A stretch of DNA of 64,000 bases from Pardosa pseudoannulata (Eukaryota; Arthropoda; Arachnida; Araneae; Lycosidae), in assembly GCA_032207245.1 (NCBI GenBank), contig CM063503.1:63911244-63975243 (forward strand). The letters run 5' to 3'. A program made the position numbers and the translations under genes. Below are positions 48,961-64,000 of the stretch, in pieces; the stretch's first letter is position 1; each line of letters starts with the position of its first letter. Under the pieces are notes generated by a model. The model had not been told where the DNA came from, ran no database searches, and was given only the letters and a program-made list of their open reading frames with translations.

Positions 48961-51905
48961 CTTACTAAGGGTATGGTTGTTATATCTTGCTCTGTAACAT
49001 TATTCTCGTGTTTAGGAAATTTATGCACCTACAAAATTTATTGATATGTTGTCGGAGAGATGTGTTTGTTAACATAGAATCAAGTACGCAAGTTTGACCA
49101 ATATATACTAAACGATCGTAAATGATAAATTAAACCTTGTTAATATTTATTTATATCCAATTTTAAAAAAAAATAATGTACTGTTTATAAATACAAATTA
49201 ATATTATTTACTCTTCATTTTTTTTTCTTTTACGCTGTTTTAAATTTGTATATTTTTGTAGTAATGCTAAGTTACGTTGAATGACAGAATATTTAAGAAT
49301 ACATATCGCTTTCAGGTTCTGATAAAAACTAGGACAGTAATGTTTTAATTGAAATAAATTATCTAAATACATATTTTAAATGTTATACTATTATTATTTT
49401 TACTGTTATTCAAAGTAAAGTATATATATAACATTTAAAACATGTGACAAAGAAAGTTTTAAAACTGAATTTTAATTTAATTATGAATTAAAATTGCATC
49501 TTCCTCCAATACTGAATAGAGATTATTTCTTAATTCAGTGCGTATAAATAAAGATTATCCATTTAATAATGAGCTTCATAAATATGTTTTGTACTTAATA
49601 AAGACCTGAACTCGCAAATTTAATAAGGAAAAGAGACTAAGAATTATTTTCACACAAATGTTTATTTTTCTAATTTCAATGATATTTTGTTTGAGTATAT
49701 CTTAAAAGTAAAACCAGTTACTAAATTAAAAGCTGCATTCATCCCTTTAAAAAACGAATACTAAAATATGTTAATTTGAGGACGTGTTTATAGATAAGGT
49801 CAAATAGAACTTAAAATTGAAAATGTCAAAAACAAGAAGTATAATTTAAATCCATTATTAAAGATAATATATCAATTACAGATCTGGAAGCCCCGGGAAA
49901 AGTCCTAATTTGCTCATGCATTACAGCCCTACATATTGTCACAGTGCAGTTATGTTTTACATAAGGTTTGCAAAACTAATCTGCTCGCAGCACTCACACA
50001 TTATGGGTTGCATGCCCAAGTATTTTTTCGCGACTCCAGGAGGCGTGTGGTGTATGGAAACGACTGCATTTAAACTTCACCAAGTTTGGAGAGTTGTGAT
50101 TGGTCGCCAGGAGGCGATTCAAGGCCATGCCTGGAGTCCCGGTCAATCTGGACAGAGACGGGAAAGGACGCATCGTGCACAGGACAATGGAACAACGGAC
50201 GCATCAGCACAGGATAATGGATAAAGTATAGGGTTGCTGGTGTAGTTGAGAAGGAAGAAAAAGAATGTAGCTTGCTCATAGACTTTGGCAATTTTTTTTC
50301 TTTCAGGTGTAGTACGTGGAGTGCTTCTTTTGCTTTTTATCTTTTTATATTTCTTTTTAGCATTTTTCCTTATCTTTACTTCTCACTAATATATTTGTAT
50401 TTTGTAATAGATCAGTGGCATTTTGCTATAATTAATATTAAAAATGATATAAAGCAAACTTGGGTTATTATTTTAACGTAGACAAATGGATTTGAAGTAA
50501 AAACAGCAATGTACTACACCACAGCACATATAAACCTAAGGACATTTATTGCAAATCGAAAAATTTAACACATATTCAATAAGTATTTTTTAATAACAAA
50601 AGAGAATTATACAAAGTTCTCCCTATATCTACATTAACATGGTATAAGCAAACAATACTCTCATAAACTTTGTTTATTGTTTTCTATTTGTGTGATTTGC
50701 TTGTCCATGTTGTCTAGATTGAATAATATATATGATTTGCTCTAAATTCCCTTGCATTGAGCTTCTAAATTTATTGATATTCAGTTACTGAATTGAACAA
50801 GATCAAATTTCCTGTAATTGGAAGGCGAGACCTTGGTCTTAAAATTCAGATTTTATTACACATAACTATGGATTTAAATTGTTTTGTACATCAGATACAA
50901 TATATGGCAACATTAAAAATGTCATGTACTAGTTTTTACACTAAGCATCTAGAAAGAGAAACGTTCCTTTTGGTTGAACTGTGAAAAATTTTGCTACCTT
51001 CTATTATTTTCTTTACTTAACCTGTTATGTAAATATGTAAAATACCAAAAAGCTGAATTCAACAGGAGACCTCATGGGCCACTCTGCGAAAACAGCCATT
51101 TAGTTTTACTTACAGTTATCTACATATCCAAAATCAACTCTGTAAAGAGAGGAAGCCCTTACCTTAGGCAGCATCAGAGAACACCTTGCAAAAGGATGAG
51201 GAACAGGCATTTTAGTATGCCTCTGGAGGAATGGTGTTAGCACATTCGTAGAAATTGAAAATAGTCCAATTGATATATTAGACATTTTAAGAAATAGCTA
51301 ATAATGTAAGTAAGAATATCAAAAACCATACTTGCAGTATTCATTTGATAAGATTTGAAATTATTAATAATAAATGCAATAAGAGTAATATAATGCAGAG
51401 ATGATGCTGAACTGTAAAATTTAAACAATTCCAAGTACATTAAGCATGCAGTATAAGGTATGCATGCAATAACAATAAAAAGAAAAACGAAAAATTCATA
51501 AAAATGCTAAAACTTACTTGAAATTTAAAGAAAGTTATTGAAATATTCCCATTCAAGTAGCAAACTTTAGTTAATTAGAAAGTTAATATAGGTAAAACTT
51601 CCAAAAAACCATGATTGCAACAATAATTTGATAAAATTAATAGCATCATAAAAAGCTTTGACTATATAATTAAACACTATGTTAATTTATCACTATAAGA
51701 GGACTCTTCTTGTGATTTGAGCCATATTTTAAACATCGGGAATTAAACATCAGTTAAACAAGTTAATTTCCACTTACAAACAGATTAAAAAAACATACAA
51801 ATTTAAAAATGAAAAAAAAACAAATGAAGAACCGATTGTACTTCATACTGTACGTCTACCAACAACGGAAAAAAAGAAGAGGAAAGTCAGATTAACGGAA
51901 GTTAA
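48961..51905. other. Mostly AT-rich; GC-richer block at 49885-50230
   Basis: The block at 49885-50230 contains a GTGATTGGTCGCCAGGAGGC phrase (inverted CCAAT box) and a direct repeat CACAGGACAATGG/CACAGGATAATGG (50178 and 50209). A good-looking splice acceptor (TTTTTTTTCTTTCAG) ends at 50306. This could be a promoter/first exon or a SINE-like repeat; no reading frame supports a gene. The rest (to 51905) shows nothing recognisable. Confidence 0.35.
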
Positions 51906-54230
51906 AACAGGGTATTATGAAAGAAAGTATATCAAATTATTCTTTACCAGTTGTAGTTTGTAGAAAGAAAGATGGTAAAATGCGCCTATGTATCGATTAT
52001 CGTCAGTTAAACAAAAGAAAATTTATTAAAGATTAATATCCTTGAACGTATTTAGAGGTTATTGATTAGTTAGAAAATGGTAAGGTTTTCACCACTCTCA
52101 ATTTCAAAACTGTTCACTTTCACGTTGTCTTCCACGTTGATATTGATGAAAGCAGCCACAAATATATGTCGTTCGTTACAGAAAGCGGACAATACGGATC
52201 TTTTAAGTTCCGTTTGATTGATTAACAGTCCCGATGCGATACAACGATATATTAATCATGATTTTAGAGATTTGTTAAATGAGGGTATACTGATTATTTA
52301 TTTAGAGGATATTATTCCTTCTGAGAGCGAAATTGAAAGATTAGAGAAAATAGTACGGATTGTGAGTACAAGCATCTAAATACGGCCTTCAACTTAGTTT
52401 AAAGAAATGTAAGCTTATGAAAAGAAAACTTGACTTTTTAGGAAATATTGCTGAATGAGGAACTATTCGACACTCTAAAAAGAGAACTGTAGCTGTTCAA
52501 AATTTCTATGACACCCAAATGTGCTAAAGACTTTAAAGGTTTCTCGGCCTTACAGAATATTTCAGGAAATTTATCCGGAATTATGCTATGATAGTGAGAC
52601 CTTTAAGTGATTTACTTCGTGCTTCAACACCTTTTAAATTTGGTGGTGAGCAATATCAAGCATTTTGGAAACTAAAAAAACTTTTATGATACCATTTTAC
52701 TTCTGTTTAAGCAGGGGAAAAGCATAAAACTCCATACAAATGCTTCTAAGCTAAGATTTGGAGCGAATTGGGTACAAAAGGAAGAAGATTATAATTTTCA
52801 CCCAATTCATTATATGAGTCGCAAAACTTCATTACAAAACGAAAACTTGTGTAGTTACGAATTTGAAGTACTAGGCTCTATTGTAGAGGCCCTTTAAAAA
52901 TTCAGACACTACTTATTAGGCACTAAATTTTAAATTTTTACCGATTGTTCAGTTTTGGCCGAAACAATGCATAAGAAACAATGCCTAAAATTGCAGGATG
53001 GTCCTTTTCTTAGGACAATATGATTACGAAATCTAGCATTGGTCTGATAAACAAATGAAACACGTTGGTGCACTTAGTAGATACCCAATTAGGAATATAA
53101 CAGGTAAAGGTATAACCCCTAAAATAATAAAATCCCAAAAACATGACGACTACATACCATTAGAAAGCTGTTGGAAGAGGGTAAGATATCAAACTATATC
53201 TTGAAAAATAATGTGCTGTACAAAATTATAAACGATTCTGAAGTCTTGATGGAACCTGAAATGATGCAGAATGAAGTTGTTAGAATGTTCATCAGTTAGG
53301 ATGTTTTGTTGTGACCAAAACTGAAGATTTAGTCAAACGTAAACTTTTATTTTCCCAATATTAAGAAATGTGATAAATAATTCTGTTAAATGCATCTTGG
53401 CAAATAAGAAAGTAGAAAAATCGGAAGGAATGTTAAATCCGATTCCTAAAGAAGACGTGACCTTGTCGATTTTATTGGTCCGCTTCTGACCACAAACAAA
53501 AAGTACAATCATACCTTCAGTGTAATGGATACTTTTGCAAAGTTTGCGTGGTTGTATCTGGTAAGGGCTATATCCGCTCAAGAATCTATAGCGAAGTTAA
53601 AACAACAGCAAACAGTATTTGGAAATCTTCACTGTATTATTTCTGATCGTAGTGGAGTATTTTAGTCTAAAGAATTTGAAGAATATTGCGAGTATTAGAG
53701 CATATCAAAACTATTACCGGAGGTCCACGGGGAAACGGACAAGCAGAACGACTGCATGCGACATTAATCCCAGTTCTGTCCAATTACCAATAGACGATCC
53801 CACCAAATGATACAAGCATGTATACGTATTGTAAAGAACAATCAACTCAACGACATCACGAATCACCAATCAGACACCCTTTGAATTGTTAACAAAAGTC
53901 AAGATGAGAAGCAGAGAAAAATTCAGAATTTTTAGAAATCTTAGAAGAAGAGATAATCAACTCTATGATGGGTAACCTAAAAGAGATCCGTGAAGATGCA
54001 AAGAAAATATTCTAGAAGATACAAGAATACAGAAAAGGATTTGACAAGAAAATAAGCCCATGTCTATAAAAAGAAGACATAGTAGCGATTCAACGCACTC
54101 AATTCAGAAGTGGATTGAAGCTAAGACCAAAGTTCTTCGGTGTAGTTCGAAGGGCTTGAGCTGAAAAGATATTTCAGTTTTATCAAATATTGTGATTTTG
54201 TGCTGTGAATAAACGTCTTCAGTAAATTAG
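51906..54230 (+). pseudogene. Ty3/Gypsy pol (RT, RNase H, integrase), decayed
   Basis: Reading across frames in order: RT with SLPVVVCRKKDGKMRLCIDY at about 51945, then FTTLNFKT, a QYGSFKFRL block and the active site as IYLEDIIP (YLDD with Asp changed to Glu) near 52300; FLGNI and FLGLTEYFRKF at about 52440-52570; RNase H with KLHTNASKLRFGANWVQKE at about 52730, HPIHYMSRK and FTDCSVLAE; an HHCC-like stretch ending CILANKKVEKS near 53400; and integrase scraps with GNGQAERLHAT near 53750 and TINSTTSRITNQTPFELL near 53860. Dozens of stops and shifts. LTRs were not identified with confidence. Confidence 0.88.
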
Positions 54231-54297
54231 AAGTGTAATTGCTGAACACTCGAAGTAACAGTTATTCTACATATATACATGCATACATATTCATGTC

Positions 54298-54298
54298 A

Positions 54299-54372
<74 letters not shown>
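54298..54372. repeat. (TA)n microsatellite with one TACA break
   Basis: TA array of 75 bp, followed at 54375 by a palindromic GGGCTTTTGCCCC phrase. Confidence 0.95.
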
Positions 54373-54374
<2 letters not shown>

Positions 54375-54683
54375 GGGCTTTTGCCCCATTACGAAGTGGG
54401 GTTTCAGGCATTTATTTGCCGCCCTGCAGTCGTGGAACCTCGCAATGAGAACGGAATTAAGACACTGGAAAAATCAATCTAACGTCGTTTATTCATCCAA
54501 AAATCGAAACTGCTGGAACACTCGATACTACATCAATTTGCCGCAATTGTGAAGGAATTCTATTGAAACATTTAACGAAAAACCCATTTTCCGGATCAGA
54601 ATAAAACACTTCTGATAGGGATGAAGACCAACTGCGATTCTGATCTGATGAAAAACATTACTTTTGAAATTCCAGACATCTGC
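54373..54683. other. Unassigned, moderately GC-rich start
   Basis: Contains GGGGTTTCAGGCATTTATTT and other phrases without recognised family. Nothing else. Confidence 0.4.
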
Positions 54684-54687
54684 TTAA

Positions 54688-54920
54688 CCCTTTCGTGGGC
54701 CATTTATTTCTCACACAACGCTGTCAAACTTTCAAAACAGAAGTATTAATTCTATTCAATTGATCAAAAATAAATGACAGAGTAAAACTGAATCGTAAAT
54801 CAGTTTTCCCTTCTTTATAATAGCAAGCACAATATATTATAATGGGTCTTACACTTCCCACAGGTGTATTTTGTAATATCATGTAGGTGGGAAGTAATCT
54901 TCCCAAGGCCCTCGAAAGGG
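54688..54920. mobile_element. TTAA MITE, 233 bp
   Basis: TTAA at 54684-54687 and 54921-54924. Ends CCCTTTCGTGGGCC and in inverse CCCTTTCGAGGGCC differ at one position. Inner sequence near the right end has CTTCCCACAGG and its inverse GTGGGAAG (54850-54895), a short second inverted repeat. No coding content. Confidence 0.88.
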
Positions 54921-54924
54921 TTAA

Positions 54925-55555
54925 ATAGTCATTTGTGCCGATCAATCAGCTATTACTTGAAATCACGGGGGTGATGTAACCCACGAGTTAGAACTCTGTT
55001 TTTAGATATGGAACTGGGAGGATTTCTACTAGCAAACATTCGAGAATATTCGCTAGGGTACCTTAAAAAGAATTACTGGGAAAATAGAATCTTAAACCAA
55101 AATATTTTTGTGTTTTAATTCCGCCGTTCACTGCTTGTATCGTACATGCTGGTTAATTGTATCAATTAATTGTATCAATTCACACAGTGTACCAATTTAA
55201 AAAAAAAAAAAAAGAATAAAATCTTCTAAATTTTGATAGAATTACATTTTTTTTTCTTTGTTTGTTTATGAGAGAATTATATTTATAGTAAAAATAAGAA
55301 TATACACAAAATACAATTATTCATTCGGAACTGAACGGAAAACCGTTATTTTGGGGGGAACAAAAGATATTATGGTTCGAAGCCCTGATTTTAACTGAAA
55401 TTTAGTGGCAACATTTGTGTGCCTTGGTTTTCGAGATATTTCCATTAAGTAATTTCGCTCTATAGCTTTTAGCTTATTTTTGAAAACTTACTAAAGAAGT
55501 GAAAGCCACCAACTACTCTACTACGAAGTACTACGAAGTGATCTACTTGAAAATT
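54925..55555. other. 5' flank of the gene at 55556
   Basis: AT-rich. No clear TATA box at a useful distance; a poly(A) run lies at 55199-55213. The transcription start cannot be placed from sequence. Confidence 0.35.
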
Positions 55556-58880
<3,325 letters not shown>

Positions 58881-58918
58881 ACCTTCTTATAAACAAGAGA
58901 TGACTGTAAATTTGTTTC

Positions 58919-58924
58919 AATAAA
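58919..58924 (+). terminator. Polyadenylation signal AATAAA
   Basis: Canonical hexamer 39 bases after the stop codon of exon 2, followed about 25 bases on by a T-rich stretch (CTACTTTTGTTTTATTTT), the usual arrangement of a metazoan cleavage site. Confidence 0.55.
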
Positions 58925-58945
58925 CTTCTGATAAAATTTATCTAC

Positions 58946-59399
58946 TTTTGTTTTATTTTAATACATCATTAACATAAAAGAAACAAGAAATTTGTTATTA
59001 ACTGAAAATTATATATTTAATCATAAAATGTATAAATTTAAAGCTTAAATAGATAAACATTTGTTCCTAGTTATATACTGCTCTTATGTGAAAACTATTA
59101 ACATCTATTAACACACACAAGCACAAATGCATAATGCATATATTTGTGTGTGTAAATACATATACATGTGTTAGAACCTCCCTTACATGAAGACATGGTA
59201 AAGGGAGAATTCTATATATGTTAATTCTACATATATTTTCTAAGTATTTGTTCATAAGTCCACCTTTGATTGTTTGCCTCCTATGGTGTCGCTGGAGAAT
59301 ATTAATTTTAATGACATTCTGAAGTCCTATGCCAATAAACAAGTGAACTACCCAAAAATTTTAAAACAATTCGCCCTAGAGGTTAATAGTATCCCACCT
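58946..59399. other. AT-rich region, nothing recognised
   Basis: The minus-strand 91-codon frame at 59067-59342 has no recognisable domain and overlaps CA/TG simple sequence. Confidence 0.4.
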
Positions 59400-60150
59400 A
59401 AAGCCTTGGTCATATATAAATAGATGGTAGTAGACTTGAAGACAGTAGGACCGGGAGTAGTGCTTTCGCCAACAATATTGAGGACAAAAGTAGATTCAGC
59501 ATCAGAAACCATGACTATTGCTCAGTCTTTAGATTAGAGATCATAACTAATGGAACAGCTCTTAATTATACCCTGACGACTGACAAAAACATTTTGGATT
59601 TTGACTGATAGCAAGAGTGCTATACAGCATTTAAAAAACTGGCCAAAAATATTTGATATCCCAGACCAAATTATTATGAGGCTTCTCTGCAAGATTGACC
59701 TGAAAACACCTGTATGGCGTCAGTGGAATCCATCATATATTGGGATGTATGGTAATGAGATAGCAAATAAACTCTCCAAGAATAGTTGTGATCTTCCAAT
59801 AAACAATTTAAATGAGCTTATTCCTTTGGAAATTTACTCCTTAAACAGACAGCAATTGCTCTCTACATGGTGTCTTTTACCAGTTTACTACTGGTATGTC
59901 ACCAATGATCCTGGTTTCTCCCTATCCTGCAGTGGCCCCCAGACTCTTCATTTGGCCATGGTGAGATTTAGATGTGGCCACTTAAAATGTTTGAGGTTCT
60001 TGAATAGGGAGAGGATTTTCTCCCTTTGATCCTGTTCCCTCTCTGCCAGTCCTGCTCACTTTCTTAATTGTCTTGATGCCTCCTGGAGGCAGCTGTGGAA
60101 TGAGCAGGATCTGGTGCATTGGGGCCTTTTGGACCTAGTGTAGGCTTTCC
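59400..60150 (+). pseudogene. RNase H domain and 3' end of an I/Jockey-like LINE
   Basis: At 59420 the reading DGSRLEDSRTGSSAFA gives the RNase H start (Y-x-D-G-S). After stops it continues with TDSKSAIQHLKNWPKIFD at 59604 (second Asp), and NPSYIGMYGNEIANKLSKN (usually SH-G--GNE-AD; the His is Tyr and the last Asp is Asn), then NRQQLLSTW and VRFRCGHLKCLRFLNRE, the basic region with the downstream cysteine-poor tail, then WRQLWNEQDLVHWGLLDLV near 60090 and (AAC)n at 60168. This matches the RNase H-bearing LINEs abundant in spiders. Changed catalytic residues and stops show that it is inactive. Confidence 0.85.
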
Positions 60151-60639
60151 TACACCAGTGGGATAAGTAACAACAACAGTATTTTCTACCCATGAAAACA
60201 ATACTGTACTGCTTTTAAGGGGGAGTGTTTTGCTTTGTTATATAAATTTAATTAAAAAATAAAAAAATATGTTAATATTTGCAAATTAAAACAACAAAAT
60301 TAGTTTTTTGTCTACATCAAATATAGCATGTTACTGTATGGATTAAACTCATATAAATACTTATAAGGAACCTTTTTTTAAAATATACCTTTAAACTAAA
60401 ATAATATTCAATATCAACAAAGACAAAAATCAAAATTTATAAACTCTCTAAATCCTTTAGAGAATAATAAGAGCAAAGATACTATAAGAAAAGGAAGGAA
60501 AACCATAGCAAAAGATTTTAATTGATTTATATAATATTCCACCTAGTTGCTCTTTGTTTATATTTTATCTTTTTGCAACTTAAATTATTAAAAGGGGGAA
60601 TTTTTTCCAACTAATTTCAATACTATGTTAAAGGTCTTT
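60151..60639. other. AT-rich region, nothing recognised
   Basis: No gene; the left part is the LINE 3' untranslated end. Confidence 0.4.
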
Positions 60640-60977
60640 GAGCCGGAGAACTGATTTAAAGTTTTCTGAGAACTGACAAGAATAATCCCAAAGCTATGGT
60701 TTGTTTTAAAACAAGATTTGGTCATTGTGACATATAAATGTCAATTTATATTAGAAAATTATTAAAACTAGTTTTAGAAGGGCCAACTCAAATTTTGATT
60801 CAAGGAATTTGTGAACATGATAGTTTTGAGCAACAAATTTCAGGCACTTAAAATATTTGTTCAAACAAAGAAGAGTGTAGCTTTTATTAATCCTTTGGTT
60901 CAATCCTGCATGCCTGAGGAATTTCTTACAGCCTGGCAGAGAAGTCTAATTTTAAAACTTGGAATAATACCAAAAAA

Positions 60978-61008
<31 letters not shown>

Positions 61009-61830
61009 GAAATTTGCTATGGATGGTTTTCGTTTCAAATATGATTCATCTCATAAAAACTTGGTATAGGAAAATTAGATAAGGAAAGAATATATAAAGT
61101 TGGTATGTGAATGTTATCAACTTCCACACATGCAAGAAAAATTTACCATTTCATGCAATGAAAACCTTCAATCTAAAGATTGCTTTGAAACATGAAAAAT
61201 ATCATCTAGTAAAAAGCTGGAGAACTCATACAAAGTTTTCTGCCAACTGGCAAGAATCATCCTAAAGCTGCTGTTTGTTTTAAAGCAAGATTTGGTCACA
61301 GTGACTTACAAATAGAAGTTTACAATACAGAACTATTAAGATTAATTCTCAAGAAAAGCAATTCAAATTTTGTTTTGAGGAATTTATGTGCATTATAAGA
61401 AAATTTAAAGCAACACTTTCACGCATTTCAATCTAAAGATTGCTTTAAAGCATGAAAAATGTCATCTATCAGAAAAATAAAAGTTTTTAAGGAAAAAGGT
61501 TATTGTTTAAAATGTTTAAGGGTAGTGTATAATGCAGAAAAATGCTGATATTCTGTAAAGTGTATTATTTGTACCAAGATGCATTAAGCTATATGTTCTA
61601 TATTCAAACAAAAAATTGTAAACAATTCTGACTAAAATCATCTGAAAGAGAAAATCAGAGTGCAGAATAAATTGGTAAATAGCAAGTATTTCTAACTCTC
61701 CTCAGGTTTTGTTACAGACTTTAAAAGTCAAGGTAAAAGGTAAAATATGTAGTTTAGTTATTATGACATAATATGATTCAAGATTACAGAAGATATAATT
61801 AAGAAGAATATTAGCATCTACTTTAGGTTT
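60640..61830 (+). pseudogene. BEL/Pao gag-protease remnant with internal duplication
   Basis: Frames from 60685 read NPKAMVCFKTRFGHCDI, IYIRKLLKLVLEGPTQI, and from about 60865 KSVAFINPLVQSCMPEEFLT then AWQRS, following the order of the DUF1759 gag domain of Pao elements. An A-rich insertion (60971-61010) interrupts. At 61240-61400 a second, differently diverged copy of the first part appears (PKAAVCFKARFGHSDLQ, then NTELLRLILKKSNSNFV). From 61490 a CCHC-knuckle-like scrap follows (CLKCLR, KCIICTKMH in mixed frames), and at 61700 SNSPQVLLQTLKVKVKGK, the start of the aspartic protease, with the DTG motif not preserved. Inactive. Confidence 0.7.
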
Positions 61831-63247
61831 AACACATTTACGTCACTAACTGTTATCTTTTTTCCACTAACTTAAGGGAGAATGTGTTTTTCACCTACGT
61901 TTAGAGGATTTGTTTTCTTCCAGTGACAAAGATTTTATATTGTATTATAGATCAATTTAGATTTAGACATATCTGTTACCAGTCCCGATATCCTACTAGC
62001 ATAATTCTTTTTTTTTTTTTTCCTAAAAATTAATATGATACAGATGTTGTCTTCTTATTTTTGTCAGAATTCTCTTCAAGACTATTTATAATGAACTCTC
62101 AACACACACTTTTGTTCATATTTGTGACACAGATGATTGTTTTTCAACTTTTCCTGTGTCAGTACTAATCTAATATATTGTGTCTTGAAACATGAAACAT
62201 TTTTGCTACTTTAGTTGCAGAATTAATAAGAAAGTGCCCACTAACAAATTCATTTAGCTCAGACATAATGCACTTGCAACTACACATTACACTATTCTGA
62301 CAACTACTGATATTTGCAACATATTAGGGACATTGTACAGGTAGCATTAGTGTGAAAATAATGCAGTGCTACCAACAGGTTTTGCTAGAATCAGCAATCA
62401 TGTTCATGCATGCATTTGACAAAGTGTTTCTATATTTTCCTTCAAACCTTATAATAAACTATTTCATAAGAATGTCATTACCAGAAAAATTTTTAGTGGA
62501 GGGGGTCAAGTTTTAAACATCTACGTAACAATTTTTCTTAATATATCAAATACATATAAAACTCAAAACAGTATGATACCCTGGATTTTAGACTTTTTTT
62601 AATTACATAACTTCTCTTGGCAATTTGGTCACTAATAGATATGTAAAATGGCCATGTAATTGCTTAAACTTGTACTTTTCAGGAAAGTATTTATGGCTTG
62701 TTCATTTAGAAGACTACAAATATAATTTAAAAAAAGGGGGTTGGATTGATCGCCTTCTATAACAAATAGAGTGAATAGTAAATTTTACACAATATCGCTA
62801 TGACTAAGGTTTTTAATATTTTTTAATTTTTTTTAAACACAGTTCACATATTGATGATGATAAAATATACCTTAAATGCAATCTTTTTTTTTTCTTTTTT
62901 TAAAAAAAAAAAGTTTACTCAAAATCAAAAGTCTTTATAATATCCAAAATTTAGATAAATAATTTATAAACCTTACAATTCATGTAGTTTTGTAAGTAAA
63001 ACTAAGTTTTTAAAAACTGATTTGATGGTAATAAGAAGCAAGAAGAAGCATAAAGTAAATGCTTATGTACAAAATATATCAATATTTTGATTTAATGATT
63101 GCTAAGCCAATACTACACAAAACTTATAAAAAAATTTAACAGATTTAAGAACAATTAGTTAAGAAACTGAACAGTAATTGTTAGATTTTATAAACATGTT
63201 TAGCCACAATTATGATGTTTAATGAGATCCAATATAGTGCAAATAGT
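61831..63247. other. AT-rich region, nothing recognised
   Basis: Homopolymer A/T runs (for example 62009-62021, 62885-62912). The pol part of the Pao element does not continue here. Confidence 0.4.
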
Positions 63248-63251
63248 TTAA

Positions 63252-63479
63252 TTGTTTGAAGCGAAGCACTATCACTCTTCTCATATATTCTGTCAAAAAA
63301 TGTGTGGAAATACAAGCGCGCTGTTGTATGTTACTATAATTTTCCCATTAATTGAGAGCAAAGTAAGATTTAATCTCTAGTGGGAAAATTATAGTACAGT
63401 ACAGCAGTGCGATCACACTTCTATGCCTTTTTGACACAGCACAAGACAAGCGCGATAGCGCTTCGTACCAGTCAGACTG
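63252..63479. mobile_element. Palindromic TTAA MITE, 228 bp
   Basis: TTAA at 63248-63251 and 63480-63483. The arms (each about 110 bp) share GAAGCGMACTATC-type ends, a CTGTCAAAAA/GTGTCAAAAA block and ACTATAATTTTCCCA near the centre. The inner core AATTGAGAGCAAAG separates them. The GAAGCGCTATCG box is also in the remnant at 17283, tying the two to one family. Confidence 0.85.
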
Positions 63480-63483
63480 TTAA

Positions 63484-64000
63484 AATAAGTCAAAGATTTC
63501 ACTGTTTTAAATTAGTTACAAATAGGACAAGTCTTTCAAAAATTTCCATTTCTAACTAAGATGCTATTGTTCTTTAACTAAACAAATTCAGTTGTATGAA
63601 AATATCAAATGCAAATGTGTAAAATACATAGACATCAGTGCCAAAACTTTACACCACTTTGAAATTTAAAATTAATTTTTTAATTCCGTAAAAAAAAAAA
63701 CCACACAGCACATACGTTCGTATTTCGTCCCATTCTTGTTTCTTTCGTCCAAAACTCATCCCACACTCAGAAGTGAAGTCCCATTATTGTCATTGACTAA
63801 CGTAAATTTAACCAACATGTTCAAAATTTTCAATTTAAGCAACGAAATCCGAACATAAAGCATGAGATAATGTATGAACATAAATTCAGCGTTTTTTGGA
63901 CGAAATTCCTACTAAAATTGTAATTAGATTATACGTAAATTCTAAGAACATTTGTGCATACGTTATTAAGAAAATCATTCCACTCCATTTTATTTAACTT
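63484..64000. other. AT-rich end of window, nothing recognised
   Basis: No gene or repeat edge. TTTCGTCC recurs at 63724 and 63743, and in inverse (GGACGAAA) at 63898, without clear element structure. Confidence 0.4.

Noticed and set aside
55499..55555. Upstream extension of the gene at 55556
   Set aside because: The extension would begin with GTG, which is not a normal start in animals; the ATG at 55556 has a good context.

Overview
Eukaryotic nuclear DNA, very AT-rich, with long (TA)n arrays, poly(T)/poly(A) runs and transposable-element remains over most of its length. No bacterial gene organisation, operon, rRNA, functional tRNA or CRISPR array is visible. The element mix points to an arthropod and probably a chelicerate such as a spider: Tc1/mariner, Tigger, hAT, piggyBac-like TTAA elements, a Ginger/KRBA2-like element, Ty3/Gypsy, BEL/Pao, RNase H-bearing non-LTR elements and tRNA-derived SINEs. 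The LINE RNase H, Pao gag and Gypsy pol fragments resemble spider copies as I remember them. That taxonomic guess comes from family resemblance only; no search was run.

Layout. 0-9.8 kb: AT-rich DNA with three tandem-repeat fields (about 400-bp, 218-bp and 312-bp units), a deleted Tigger with both terminal inverted repeats (4238-5391) and a TTAA-flanked piggyBac-like element inside one 218-bp repeat. 9.8-16.4 kb: a complete but dead Tc1 element, a broken unidentified reading frame, a hAT MITE nested in a TTAA MITE, a second hAT MITE and a SINE. 17-21.8 kb: piggyBac-like remnant, an LTR-like island, a possible Maverick/Polinton fragment and an 834-bp (TA)n array. 22-34.8 kb: a possible membrane-protein exon, Tc1 and LINE remnants, nested hAT copies, TTAA MITEs, and a 98-bp minisatellite that appears to be an expanded piece of a LINE reverse transcriptase. 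35-43.7 kb: SINE cluster and an LTR candidate. 43.8-49 kb: Ginger-like element, a complete but frameshifted hAT element, mariner remnant. 51.9-54.2 kb: decayed Gypsy pol. 55.5-59 kb: a two-exon gene model. 59.4-64 kb: LINE RNase H, BEL/Pao gag-protease and a TTAA MITE.

The only candidate host gene I can assemble is at 55556-58880. Exon 1 has a favourable Kozak context and ends at a GTAAGC donor. Exon 2 follows a pyrimidine-rich acceptor in matching phase, runs to a stop, and is followed by AATAAA. It predicts a 103-residue protein with an acidic N-terminus and two hydrophobic segments that I do not recognise. Every transposase or reverse transcriptase reading frame seen here is interrupted, so the mobile elements look inactive. 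TTAA-flanked elements recur eight times, suggesting one or more piggyBac-type transposases have been active in this genome.
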